From: Persicaria tinctoria
Taxonomy: Eukaryota > Streptophyta > Magnoliopsida > Caryophyllales > Polygonaceae
Reading direction: 5' to 3'
Length of the DNA: 64,000 bases
Assembly: GCA_037127255.1 (NCBI GenBank)
Contig: JBANSL010000004.1
Location: 31,085,967 to 31,149,966, forward strand
Shown here piece after piece: positions 10,095 to 19,917 of the stretch. Under the pieces are notes generated by a model. The model saw only the letters and a list, made by a program, of their open reading frames with translations. It made no database searches and was not told the DNA's origin. Position numbers and translations under genes: made by a program. Position 1 is the first letter of the stretch, and the number at the start of each line of letters is the position of its first letter.

Positions 10095-10774
10095 AATTGC
10101 ATTGCATATAGATAGAGTTTGCATATCATGTTTAGTTATGTTATCATGTTTATTTATGTCTTCATGTTTATTCTTATTCATAAATTGCATTTGACAAAAA
10201 AAAATCCAAAAATCATGCATTGCATATACATAGATTTCGAATACCCACCTTAGTTAGCAAAACTCTACATTTTTATGACATGAACTTGTAAATCCTACGA
10301 TGAATTTGAATGGCTTAGCATAATCACCTTAACATGTTTTCTTATGAATCGTGATTTTGTGATGTAAGTGAGCATGTATGATTGAACTTAAGTATGATTG
10401 AAATCCTACAAAACATAACCCTTGTGATAATGTTTTAGGCTTATTGGATTCATTTATAATCCTTTTGCTTAAATGTGTGATTTACTCTCCTTATGTTTCG
10501 ACCTCTTGATTTTAACTTTATTATCTATCGTCAACACCGACTCACATGTTTGTTGCCTGCGGAGTTTATGCTTTTTTGTTTAGTATTTGGCTTTAGTTAT
10601 TTATTGAAAGTTTTTAAGTGAAATAAGGTGGCAATGGTTGATGCACTTAGTAACCTGGTCTACGCATGACACCCATGGGTATGATTCGCGTAAAACGGTG
10701 TTGAAAACTTTCCATTAAGAAATGAAGCTTGATCATTGAGTAACTTGGTTCATTCATGACATCCATTTTTGCAA

Positions 10775-10779
10775 CTCGC
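10775..10779. other. Target-site duplication of D, left copy
   Basis: CTCGC, repeated at 30273-30277 just outside the other end of D. Removing D and one copy restores continuous element E sequence (GCAACTCGCGTC). Confidence 0.9.
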
Positions 10780-13208
10780 TGTTGGAGGGTAAAATTTCAT
10801 GAATTTTTTTTTTCTTCTTAAGATTCATGATTTCAAATCACCATATTCATTATATATAAAAAAGAAATGTGATGGATTTGCATAAAGCTTGGAAATGAAA
10901 AAATTGGGCCAATACATGTCAAAAAGGCCCAACAAGCACAAATCCAATATGATGAATGTGACTCAATTGTGTACAAAATGAAAAGGAAAAAGAGACTGCA
11001 AAACACGTTTTTAAAAAAGGTGTGGCAGTTGATGTGCTGTACGTGGTGACGTGGGGTGGGATGGTAACTTCCCATGTTCCTCTTCTTTAAAAGGTTGCTG
11101 ATGGACATTGCCCGGAGGGGGGGGGGGGCAGTTTTGCTCCCAACTGGTTTCCTTTTGCCTTTCCTCCTGCTTTCAAAAAAAAAAGCTTCACCTGCACAAA
11201 AATAAGAAAGAAAGGAGCGTGGCTGGAGAAACAGCTAGAGAACACTTTTCTTTCCCTCTTGGCTTGTGTCTGATCCTGGAGAGAAACCTGTATTCACCCA
11301 TATAACAAACCCATCTTCTTCTTACCCTGCTGGCTGGAGAAACAGCAAGCAGAATTATTATTTTTCTCATGGCTTTTCCTGCTCCTTCAGAACGATGTAA
11401 ACACATACAGATAAACACCATCAGCAAACAAAAAAAGCCCAGAAGCAAAGTTTAGCAACAAGCAAGAAGAAGAGGCGATAGAACAAAAACAACAGTTTCT
11501 TTTCATTCTTTGTTTGCAGGTATAAAAAATGGAGGAATGGGAGATGTCAGCCACAAGTGCTCTCACCTAAGCGGTTGAGCCCGATAATAGGCTTAATTAC
11601 AAGATGACTTTTGTCTAGGGTTCAACCTTATAATAGGTTGAGGGTACTCTCTCGTAGACGGATCGAAATTTATTTTCGCCGCTACATTCGATCCCGGCGC
11701 GGATCGGTTTATAGGGTCGAATTGCTGCCGAAATTTTGGGAGACTTCATTAGCAAGTTCATGAAAAGTTGACCATGGTGTTTCTCAAGACCAGCAGCCAA
11801 AAACAAAATATGAAAGGCCCAAAAACAAGGACTGACTTGAGGCACAAATCCTCCCTGTTGCTACCAAATTGCAACTAAATGGGAACCCTTGCCAAATTGC
11901 AACTAAATGGGAACCCTAAATGCTACAAATTCAGCCTTTTAATGAAACTGAGGTTGAAAATTGCAATACAAGGGGAGCCATGATATCAGTTAGGCATAAA
12001 ACAAATTCAAAGACTGAAATGCAGGTCGACAGAAATCCAAGTTGGTCAATTAAACATGTTCGGATTTGATCAATTTGAGTCGAACGCAAATCAAATCCGT
12101 ATCAGTCTATGCCTACTATTCAACTGATCTCTCAAATTCTAGAGAAACAAAGAAAAGAGGAGAAATTGACTTACCTAAACTAAACTGGTTGTCGCGCCCT
12201 TGTTCTCTCCAGTGCTTGAAGCCGGAGTTCATCTGGTGCCTCCTCAAGTTTCCCGAACTCGGAGTCACGGTGGCACCCTAAGACTCGCACCCGTCCTTGC
12301 TGCACTGGCTTGCTTCAAGTCGGGACGCTCTGAGCCCTGTAACCGCTTATTTGAACCCCGAGCTTGTCTATCAAAGGGGCTGATGTTGTCAAGGGTTATG
12401 AGCGCCGGATTCGGTGTTGGTGAGAGCCCTGGGTGACGGAAAGACAGAGAATTGGGCATAATTCATCAAACCCTAAATCAAATCTATAAATTTGGGAAAA
12501 ATAAAACAAGAGAAGGTCGCAACTCACGAGGCTTTCGGTGAGCATCGAGTGGTTTTGCGGACTGCGTTCGGCCTCAATCTGAGCCTTCCCCGACCTTCAG
12601 CTTCCGAAACTCCCTAATCCTGTGGTGGCTTGAGCCGACTTCTCTTCCAGAGTTGTGGGTGTCCTCGTCTGTGACTCCAAGAGGAACATGAACAACAAAA
12701 CAGGCGCATGACCTGTTGCCCTAAACAAATACTCCGTATATGAGTTTCACCAAAAAAAAAATATGAGATTGACTCATTTCACTTTTGGGTCGGTTTGACT
12801 AAATCCGAAATTGGGCTGAGTAAGAAAAGAATAAGGAAAAAGAGGCTTAGGCTCGGTTGAATTGACTAGAGCAAATTAATGGAGTATATATATGTTTTTG
12901 GGCAACAGTCAAAATGAAACAAAGAAGTATATATATGTTTAATTGCAAAGTTAAACATAGAAATACATATAATGTGCGGCTATCAAAAGGAAATATATAT
13001 GTTTAATTGTAAATTCAACCCACTAAATATAAGAATTATAATTGGCAGAAATTAAGAATTCGAGTTTGATCAAAACATAAAATTAAACTCGTCAAATATT
13101 CTTTTCCAATTAATTCTAGTGAGTCAATCGCAAAACCGACTCCTAAACAAAAACGGAGTCAAAACCTCAAATCAAGTTTCACAAAATATAAACTTGGTTT
13201 TAGATTAA

Positions 13209-14155
13209 GAACTACATAAGATTTGATCCCGTTCAAACGGGTATGTAGGAGGCTCGACATAAAGCAAAAAGCTCGTTGGGTTCAATCACCACATAAAAGT
13301 AAAATCGGTTCGTTCAGAACTACGTATAGACTTGATACTCGTTTACGAGTTACGTAGGAAATCCGATATTAAAATTCAATATATATCGGATTTAGTCACC
13401 CTTCTGAAATTAAATCAAATTTGCTTATAAGAAAGAACTGCGTAAAGACTTGACACCGCAAAGTCGGTTACATAGGTATCTCGATATTAAATCTTAAAAA
13501 TATATCGGGTACAGTCGCCAACCTCTAAATTCTCTTTAAATGAATATGAGGTCAAAACCCATCAAATTAAATTGCTCTCGTTTTTGAACTACGGGTGATT
13601 TGATTCTCTCCTAAGAGATACGTAGGACACTCGATACAAAGCTTCTGCTCGTCGAGTTCAATCGCTAAAAACAAATTCAAATTGTCCATTCCGACTCGAT
13701 ACAAAGCTTTCGCTCGTTGAGTTCGGTCATGACCAAAACTTCAAAATCCCAAATACCAAATTTAAATATGTCCTTTTCAAGAACTACGTGTGATTTGATC
13801 CCTTCCAAAAGGGTACGTAGGAAACTCACAAACGAGTTCAATCACAACCCCTAAATTGACATTCAAGTCAAATCTTAAATCAAAACAAATGAAACTCCAC
13901 ATTAAAATCACAAATCGTTTTCTATGCAAATGATAGGCGGGTGCTTGAGTTACCCTTCCGAGAAGGTGGGCTCATGCTACTCGGGTGGAGTGTTATTCGA
14001 GCTACCCTTCGTAGAAGGTGGGCTTGAATTTCATCCTCTGATGCATATGAGAAAACAAATCAAACCAAACCAAACACAAAATCCAAAACATTCGGAACTA
14101 CGTGAGGCTTGATTCTCTTCCAAGAGATACGTAGGCAACCCGCTAAAATTCGGGT
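13209..14155 (+). repeat. Two-hairpin (M1) module array in D left LTR, six copies
   Basis: Units start at 13209, 13317, 13435, 13586, 13781 and 14095. Constant parts are GAACTACGT (or ACAT), then GACTTGAT or GATTTGAT, then TACGTAGG (or ATGTAGG), and a CARTCG or CAGCC tail. Between them hairpin-1 arms vary as pairs: CCCGTT/AACGGG, ACTCGT/ACGAGT, ACCG/CGGT, CTCT/AGAG, CCCTT/AAGGG, TCTCTT/AAGAGA. Hairpin-2 arms after TAGG also vary as pairs: AAATCCGATAT/ATATCGGATTT, ACTCGA/TCGAGT, AACTC/GAGTT, ACCCG/CGGGT. Such CTACGTAGG repeats are common in Tat-type elements; the covarying structure is read directly here. Confidence 0.85.
13924..14045 (+). repeat. M2 cruciform-like module in D left LTR
   Basis: TATGCAAATGATAG opens and CTGATGCATA closes, giving an outer TATGCA/TGCATA pairing. 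Inside are two hairpins built on CCCTTC-NNN-GAAGG, each with its own flanking arms. Related modules are at 25440-25507, 25541-25607, 33913-33985 and 33994-34070. Confidence 0.7.
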
Positions 14156-14300
14156 ACAGCCCAAATCACCAAAACCAACAAAATCTTGGTATCGATACGA
14201 CTTCGAATCAGGAGGATAACCAAAAGGGGTCGAACTCAAATATTAAAAATCAAATAAAATTTGTTGCACGATCATTGTGCATTTTTGTTCAACATATTTT

Positions 14301-14318
14301 TGGCACGCCCAGTGGGAC
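14301..14318 (+). other. Primer-binding site of element D
   Basis: TGGCACGCCCAGTGGGAC, starting six bases after the LTR end. An identical site at 34319-34336 follows the D2 LTR. It begins with TGG as a CCA-pairing site should. I cannot assign the tRNA with confidence. Confidence 0.7.
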
Positions 14319-14383
14319 CCTTTTTTCCTTTTCATCTCTTAGTTGTATTTATACTAATACATGGTTATATTTGAAAGGTACAA

Positions 14384-16573
14384 ATGACACCAAAAGTGAT
14401 TGTCAACTTCAACGAGCTTCCAACAACCTTCATCATCAAAAGAGGTCGTTGGGTCAAGAAACTATCGTTTGAAGCATACTCTGACATCACTCGGGAATCG
14501 GCCTCTGCAATGATCCCGATCAAAAACACCTTTAGGTCTCTTCAAGCTCCAAAGAATGAGACCGTCGCCAAGTGGGTGTCCATCTCTCCCGCAACACTTT
14601 CAGAGGAAGGGGGCATGAAGCTTAAAACCCTTACGAGCCATGGGGGCGGGAAGCTCAAGATCACCCGACTCGGTGATAAAAAGTTCAACAACCAACCCAT
14701 CTGCAACAAGCTCAAAATGCAGGAGGGTGGTTACAATGGCACGAAGCCAACTATTAAGGTCGCTCAAAAACCCATCATTCATGTCACCAAAAAGAATGAG
14801 GGGTTGATCGCAGTGTCTGCACCAACTGTCTCCATTGCCAAGAAGGCACCCATATCCATGAAGAGAAGGAGATGCAAGTGTGGATCTCAATGCGACAAGA
14901 CAAGACTTCTTCTTGTGTTAGCTCGTTCATCAACTTTAGAGCGAGTGAGTACAACCCTTGCAAAAGATCTTCTTAGATCGCAGGGGGCAGGTCAAATTCC
15001 CTTAGTGGCTTTGCAAAGGGAGATCCTCGTTGGTTCTATGCCTATCTATCCGAAAGAGGTTGTACAAGTCAACATGACCTCATACTCGAAAGAGACGGAA
15101 ATCAGAGCCTTAAAGGTTAAACCTTCAAGATCCAAGAAGAGCAAGAAGGTTCAAAAAACATGTCCAGACCCTAAAGGTGATGCAAGAGATGAAGACCGGT
15201 TGGAGCTAACAAGTTCATATGCTTCAATGGTTAAATCTAAAGCAAACATCTCACAAGAGGGACCAGATATGATGCTGGTATTGACTACCAGCACATCAAG
15301 TGTCGAAGAGCAACTTCAAGAGTTGCAAAGAAAGCTTGATGAGAAAGATGCACAAATTGCATCACTTCTCGCTCGAATCAATATTCAAGCTCAAGCAAAT
15401 AGACAAGAGCAATCAAGGCCAAATGGGGAAGGTTCAAGCGGTAGCACATCGATCTCTCCACAAGAAATCAAAGAGATGATCGCTCAAGAGATAAAAGAAG
15501 CATATGCATCACAAAATCCAAAAGTGCTCGGGTATAAAAAGCCATATCCGATACACTATGATTCGGTGCCATTTCCCCCAAGCTACCAAAGACCGAGCTT
15601 TGAAAAGTTTGATGGTCTTCACGGTTCACCCCATGAGCACCTAGCTCATTTTTACTCTGCTTGTGGTGAAACCGCCTTAAACGATGCCTTATTAATTAGG
15701 CAATTCGTCCAATCTTTGAAGGGATCGTCATTCGCTTGGTACACTCAACTTCAACCAGGGTCGATTCAAACATGGGACGATCTACAAAAAGAGTTCCTAG
15801 CTCAATTTGTGAACTCGAAAGCAAGAGTTTCCATTATGGATCTTGCAAACACCTATCAAAGGTCTAATGAGCTCGCCAATGACTTCATCGCCAGGTGGAG
15901 GAGCATAAGACTCCAATGCCATGAAAAATTGAGCGAACAAGCTTGTGTTCAAATGTGCACCAACAACCTTATACCGGAATTAGCGGTACATGTTGGAAGT
16001 GCCGAGCCTCATTCATTTGATGAGTTGGTGTCTAAAGCGTGCAATGTTGAAAAACAGCTAGCACGAGAATCCAAATGGCCTCAAGATAACAAGGCTAACA
16101 AAAATGATGGCAATGAGCTACAAGAAGAAGAAGAGTCTATGGTGACTTTCGTCAAACATGATCGAGAGGCTGGTAAAGGAAATGGTTCTAAAGCTCAAAG
16201 AAAAGAAAAAGCCAAGGAGCCAGCCAATAGACTCACCCTTCATGAAAGAAGGCGGAAAAAATATCCTTTTGACGATGATGATATTCAAGGGATATTTGAT
16301 GAATTGGTGAGTGCTAAACTTTTAACACTCCCAAAGCCAAAAAGGCCAAAACAAGCTGGTAAAACGAGTGATCCAAAATACTGCTCGTATCATCAACTCG
16401 TTAGTCACCCAATCAAGGATTGCTACGTCTTCAAAGACATCATAGAGGAGATGATTAACAAAGGAGAAATTGAAATCGAGGGGACAACATCTTCAACTCA
16501 AGCAGCTTCATCGAATACCATTTCAGTGGTAGACGTTGCAGAGTCCATTCCCTCACTCCAAGTGTCTTCTTAA
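14384..16573 (+). CDS. gag polyprotein of element D (intact, 729 aa)
   Basis: The only long intact retroelement ORF in the window. The N-terminal 300 residues are basic and do not match a domain I know. A coiled-coil-like stretch (EEQLQELQRKLDEKDAQIAS) sits near residue 310. A Retrotrans_gag domain spans about 400-560 (SFEKFDGLHGSPHEHLAHFY, LKGSSFAWYTQLQPGSIQTW, FIARWRSIRLQCHEKLS). Near 665-700 is YCSYHQLVSHPIKDC, a Cys/His motif typical of Tat-like gag. The product would form virus-like particles and package element RNA. The chosen ATG lies 66 bp after the PBS; the diverged D2 copy has ATG at the same place. After the TAA the same frame stays open for 90 codons. In D2 the frame is broken by stops. 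Confidence 0.85.
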   Translation: MTPKVIVNFNELPTTFIIKRGRWVKKLSFEAYSDITRESASAMIPIKNTFRSLQAPKNETVAKWVSISPATLSEEGGMKLKTLTSHGGGKLKITRLGDKKFNNQPICNKLKMQEGGYNGTKPTIKVAQKPIIHVTKKNEGLIAVSAPTVSIAKKAPISMKRRRCKCGSQCDKTRLLLVLARSSTLERVSTTLAKDLLRSQGAGQIPLVALQREILVGSMPIYPKEVVQVNMTSYSKETEIRALKVKPSRSKKSKKVQKTCPDPKGDARDEDRLELTSSYASMVKSKANISQEGPDMMLVLTTSTSSVEEQLQELQRKLDEKDAQIASLLARINIQAQANRQEQSRPNGEGSSGSTSISPQEIKEMIAQEIKEAYASQNPKVLGYKKPYPIHYDSVPFPPSYQRPSFEKFDGLHGSPHEHLAHFYSACGETALNDALLIRQFVQSLKGSSFAWYTQLQPGSIQTWDDLQKEFLAQFVNSKARVSIMDLANTYQRSNELANDFIARWRSIRLQCHEKLSEQACVQMCTNNLIPELAVHVGSAEPHSFDELVSKACNVEKQLARESKWPQDNKANKNDGNELQEEEESMVTFVKHDREAGKGNGSKAQRKEKAKEPANRLTLHERRRKKYPFDDDDIQGIFDELVSAKLLTLPKPKRPKQAGKTSDPKYCSYHQLVSHPIKDCYVFKDIIEEMINKGEIEIEGTTSSTQAASSNTISVVDVAESIPSLQVSS

Positions 16574-16903
16574 ACAGAAAAAGCATCTGTTGTGGCTATT
16601 GTAGTTGGGGGCAGCCCCACGGATTCATTGCCTCTTAAAGCATTGGTGAAAGATGACACTTCAAAAGAAGAGTCCTTGAATGAAAAAGACATCGCTCAAT
16701 GTTGTATGGTCTCAGGGGCCAATTACATGTGCGAAAAGGACGCAAGAGTTAAAAAAATTACTCTTCGCTCCAAGCGTCAAATACCCTCCTCAAAATCAAG
16801 AGAGGAATCAAAGGGAAAGAAGTCAAGCTTCGCAAAAGCTTAAAAAATGCACCAGAAGCATAAAGTTCAAGTGCAAAAGCTAAAACCCTCTCTCAAGGTA
16901 AAG
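16574..16903 (+). pseudogene. Post-gag coding remnant of element D, left part
   Basis: The gag frame continues past its TAA (16571-16573) to 16843, with CCMVSGANYMCEKDARVKKI and a Lys/Ser-rich end. It may be what is left of a longer gag-pro frame closed by one stop. Element B inserted at 16904 and cut it from 24789-25282. Confidence 0.45.
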
Positions 16904-17335
16904 TGATAAGGCATGTTTCCAATAGGCATTATAGGTTAGTTTCGGTGCATTTCATTGTTATATAGTCATGTTTTAGTGTTAATTAGATTATCATTCATTT
17001 TGTGGGAAAGTTCGGAATCTACGCTATTTCGATGGTTTTATGTAGATTCGTAGATCCGAGACAAAGAGCACAAGGAACGGAGCTAAGAGAGGCTAAAGTG
17101 AGACTTGGGAGAGCTTAAGGAATAGGTCCTAAAGAGAATGGAACAACCTAAGGAGCAACGGAGAACGAAATCGAGGTCTAAGAGCGAAAACGAGGGCGAG
17201 TCGCGAAAGCTGTCCGCCCGGCGAGCTGAACTTGTAACGCACTTTCCGGAGGCCTCGGATGTCCGATCGACGCATATGAGCATGCGTTGGAAAGCTCTTT
17301 CGAAGATCTACGTGGTGGTGTTCTGTTAGATTTTG

Positions 17336-17850
17336 GCTGCCAGCGAATGGCTTTCCGCTGCAGCGAATCAAGTCAGCAACAACATGTGCGAGAAGGTGGC
17401 CTGAGCATGACTCGCTGCCAGCGAATGTAATCTCGCTGCCAGCGAGTGGAGTCAGCGACAACATGTCCAGGAGCCAGCGCGTCTCGCTGCCAGCGAATGG
17501 AGTTCGCTGCCAGCGAGTCGAGTTAGCCCGGCCGACCAGGCAGCATTCGCTGCTAGCGACTGGACTCGCTGCAGCGAGCCACTCGCTGCCGCGGAAATCC
17601 TCGCAGCCAGCGGGATGCACCAAGACGACGGAGCTCGCCGACTCGCTCCAGCGGAAGGGGTCTCTCGCACCTGCGGATCGATGAACTCACGACAACGGAA
17701 GAAGCGGCTCGCGGAAGCGGAACCGAAGAAGCTGAAAAATTTCCAAGGCATGGACATTCGCTGCCAGCGAGTGTGGTAGCGAAAATCCAACAGGAGCTTG
17801 ATTGAGGTCATTCGCTTCCAGCGGAAATTTTCGCTGCCAGCGGAATCCGA
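17336..17850 (+). repeat. Element B GCTGCCAGCG hairpin island, LTR copy
   Basis: About ten short hairpins, each an arm, a GCC-type loop and its complement. Arms vary as pairs: TTCGCT/AGCGAA, CTCGCT/AGCGAG; a shortened CTCGCTGCAGCGAG also occurs. GC-rich against an AT-rich LTR. The right LTR carries the same island at 22225-22750 and a smaller one lies in the 3' UTR at 19918-20035. Confidence 0.85.
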
Positions 17851-17950
17851 CGCTGAGTTAAATTAGGAAAGTTCTATCTTTTATCTAGTTTGTTTATTAA
17901 GCTTTTATCTTTTATCTATCTTTTACCTTATTTATGGAAGACATTAGGCT

Positions 17951-17958
17951 TATAAATA
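17951..17958 (+). promoter_or_regulatory. TATA box of element B LTR
   Basis: TATAAATA in GGCTTATAAATAGGATG, repeated at 22855-22862 in the right LTR. It lies just downstream of the hairpin island, so the island would be in U3 upstream of the transcription start if this box is used. Confidence 0.6.
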
Positions 17959-18771
17959 GGATGTTCTCTGCTTAGTTTTTAAGAGAAGAATTAATTCCAA
18001 GTAGAGAAATCACCATTGAAGAGAAGAAAGTCTAGGTAAGCCATGTTTGGCTAATTTTGTAGTTTTCGCCTACACTTTTGAGACTTGGTTGGTGGTTTGT
18101 GAGTTTCTAATATAAGTTATTTTTTCCTCTTTAATTCTTTCAACTTCTTTGTGTGATATTGATTATGTTATTGATGTTATCTTGATTAGCTACCTTGATA
18201 ATATTGATTTCATGCTAGGATTTAATACTTTCGTATTTGTGTTATTTCCGTAGTAGCGCGCATAAGATTGTGGATTCCGTGTTTGAAGCATGATTATGTA
18301 GGAAGTTGACATATATCTTAAACATTGATTTACCTTGTTTAATTGGTGTTATTTATATGCTCAAGTTTTTGGGATGTTTTGCTATCTCTTTGTTAAATCT
18401 TGACCGTGTTAGGGTTGCATTGAGGTTTAAGGGATTAATTGGACTCGTAGGACTTTTAATCTATTAAAACCAAGACGAGAGGAATTAGTAGGAAACGATA
18501 ATAACTTGAAAAGGATTCGATGATCAATAAAACCAACCAAAGTCGAGATCTTGTAGGTGGAAACGCTTTTCTTCTATCATTTATTTGCTTTTGTCGATAT
18601 TGTTTTCTATTTTCATTCATAAAAATCTTTTCTTTTTATATTGATAAATAAACAATATTTAGAAATACTTGATTCTATAGGGTTCGACCTCTTAGTTGCA
18701 TACTATACTAGTTTGTTTGTTTGGGAATTATTTTTGGCAAGGGAAATCAACGACTTTCCCTCCGTCAAAAT

Positions 18772-18790
18772 TGGCGCCGTTGCCGGGGAA
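18772..18790 (+). other. Primer-binding site, tRNA-Asp type (element B)
   Basis: TGGCGCCGTTGCCGGGGAA, four bases after the LTR end, complementary to the 3' end of plant tRNA-Asp. Confidence 0.93.
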
Positions 18791-18897
18791 TCAAGTTTAT
18801 TTCTTTATTTTGTGTATTTATTAATATTTGTATATATATCTATCCCCGTCGTGGACCTATCTTACGGTTCACGACACCTCGTTACTAATTGTTTGTA

Positions 18898-19671
18898 ATG
18901 GAGTTGAAGTTATGGCAATACCAAGGAGAATACTTTCACCATTACCTCACAAGAGTGCACGATTTAGTGGACGACCGTGCTTCACGGGGTATCCAAGATG
19001 ATTTGAAAGAACAAGTCCTTTGCGTTAAAGATGGCATGCTTCTCGAGATACGAGAATTCGCCCAATCATTGAAAGATGAAGGCTTTTACGGTTTGGATTG
19101 GTCGGAATTGTGGGATCTTTTCCTTTGCGTGGGTGACATGGCAAAGGTGGAAGAAGACTACAAGTTGGCATCCATGCCCTTACCTTTCAAACCAATGGCG
19201 GGTGAGATACATGAGGGAAACCAAGACGCAAGCACCAATGGTTCAATTGAAGATGGAGAAGGGAGCCCGATGCCCCTTGACATGGAGTCTCATGAGTGCA
19301 CGCGTGAGGAACCATGTATTTTGGCACCTACTCCACCTATAGAAATCATCCCCAACGCATCTTTTAAGGAACCAAGTCTGGAGCCGATTTCTATGGCTCC
19401 CGAGCAAGGTAATGATATTTCTTACACTTTTGTGGATTTTGGTGAATATGTAGATCCTTGGGAGCATTACTTCAATAAACCATCAACGGAACTATGTTGG
19501 TGGTACTACATACCCTCGCCGAGAAGTCACGCTCGAGCATATGAAGACTTGGAGACCTTCTTCAACATCACATCATTTGACTTCGGCTTCTTCATATGTG
19601 GTGCTCGCCTACCTAGATGGTGTGCACCGGAGTTTGATTTGCTAAAGAGGGCATTGTCAATGTCTGAGTGA
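18898..19671 (+). CDS. Unrecognised ORF of element B (257 aa), possibly gag-derived
   Basis: Open from ATG at 18898 to the stop at 19671; an in-frame TTG lies three codons upstream. The first 90 residues (FHHYLTRVHDLVDDRASRG, FAQSLKDEGFYGLDWSELWD) are helical-looking with regular aromatic and charged residues, and recall the C-terminal half of a retrotransposon gag domain, but I see no firm signature. The middle is acidic and Pro/Ser-rich. The C-terminal 60 residues are rich in Trp, Tyr, Phe and Cys (CWWYYIPSPRSH, FDFGFFICGARLPRW). No zinc knuckle, protease or polymerase motif. As the only ORF of a non-autonomous element it may help packaging or regulation; that is a guess. Confidence 0.6.
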   Translation: MELKLWQYQGEYFHHYLTRVHDLVDDRASRGIQDDLKEQVLCVKDGMLLEIREFAQSLKDEGFYGLDWSELWDLFLCVGDMAKVEEDYKLASMPLPFKPMAGEIHEGNQDASTNGSIEDGEGSPMPLDMESHECTREEPCILAPTPPIEIIPNASFKEPSLEPISMAPEQGNDISYTFVDFGEYVDPWEHYFNKPSTELCWWYYIPSPRSHARAYEDLETFFNITSFDFGFFICGARLPRWCAPEFDLLKRALSMSE

Positions 19672-19728
19672 GTCTTGAACATGTGAACAAATAAACCGTC
19701 GAGTCTATGACGATAAACAAGGACGCTT

Positions 19729-19752
19729 CTCGGGAGGCAACCCGAGGTAAGT
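19729..19752 (+). promoter_or_regulatory. Stem-loop abutting splice-donor consensus (element B)
   Basis: CTCGGG, loop AGGCAA, CCCGAG, then GTAAGT, about 60 bp after the ORF stop. Identical in layout to 1485-1508 of A although B lacks pol. Confidence 0.62.
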
Positions 19753-19917
19753 TTTCCTAAATTAGTTATTTAAATTCCAAGTTATTTAATTAGTTTTGTT
19801 GTTTAATAAATTAGAAATTTCCTAATTATTCTATATGGTAGATAGATGCTTTCGGATATTTTTGAGATAACCATGCAGGAAAAAAAAAAAGGTCGAAGAA
19901 TAGAGAATCTGGGCTCA

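Larger units (their letters stand above)
9641..10779 (+). other. 3' UTR of element E, left part
   Basis: Non-coding. It holds the remnant of the post-pol stem-loop with GTGAGT (9656-9667), a GC-rich hairpin module (9836-9888), the hairpin plus internal polypurine tract (10056-10094), and a run homologous to the 3' UTR of B. Near the end are two of three copies of a roughly 45-bp block (TAACYTGGTTYAT, then CATGACAYCCAT, then ACTCGC); the third is at about 30330-30370, beyond the D insertion. Confidence 0.6.
10780..14294 (+). repeat. Left LTR of element D
   Basis: 3,515 bp, TG...CA ends. A TTTAAAAGG at about 11086 could be a TATA-like box. A G12 run follows the GCCCGGAG word at 11110-11117, which is the unoccupied site for hAT1. 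Between 13209 and 14155 lie six copies of the two-hairpin module and one double M2 module (13924-14045). Right of the hAT1 insertion the partner LTR is nearly identical by eye but lacks about 110 bp near 11230-11340 and about 1.17 kb (about 12865-14030). Confidence 0.88.
16904..18767 (+). repeat. Left LTR of element B
   Basis: 1,864 bp, TG...CA. It contains about ten GCTGCCAGCG hairpins (17336-17850), a TATA box (17951-17958) about two thirds of the way in, and an unoccupied hAT2 site CCTCTTAG at 18688-18695. The partner LTR (21798-24783) differs mainly by scattered substitutions and hAT2. Confidence 0.92.

Noticed and set aside
11116..11128. G12 run as a functional element
   Set aside because: The right LTR has a shorter, interrupted run at the same place, so it is likely slippage or sequencing error.
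11108..11448. Small ORFs near the G12 run in the D LTR
   Set aside because: LTR leader sequence; the partner LTR has different frames because of indels.
12066..12459. ORFs shared by both D LTRs (12200-12436 and 29335-29583)
   Set aside because: Similarity follows from LTR identity. Frames on both strands are open and no domain is seen.
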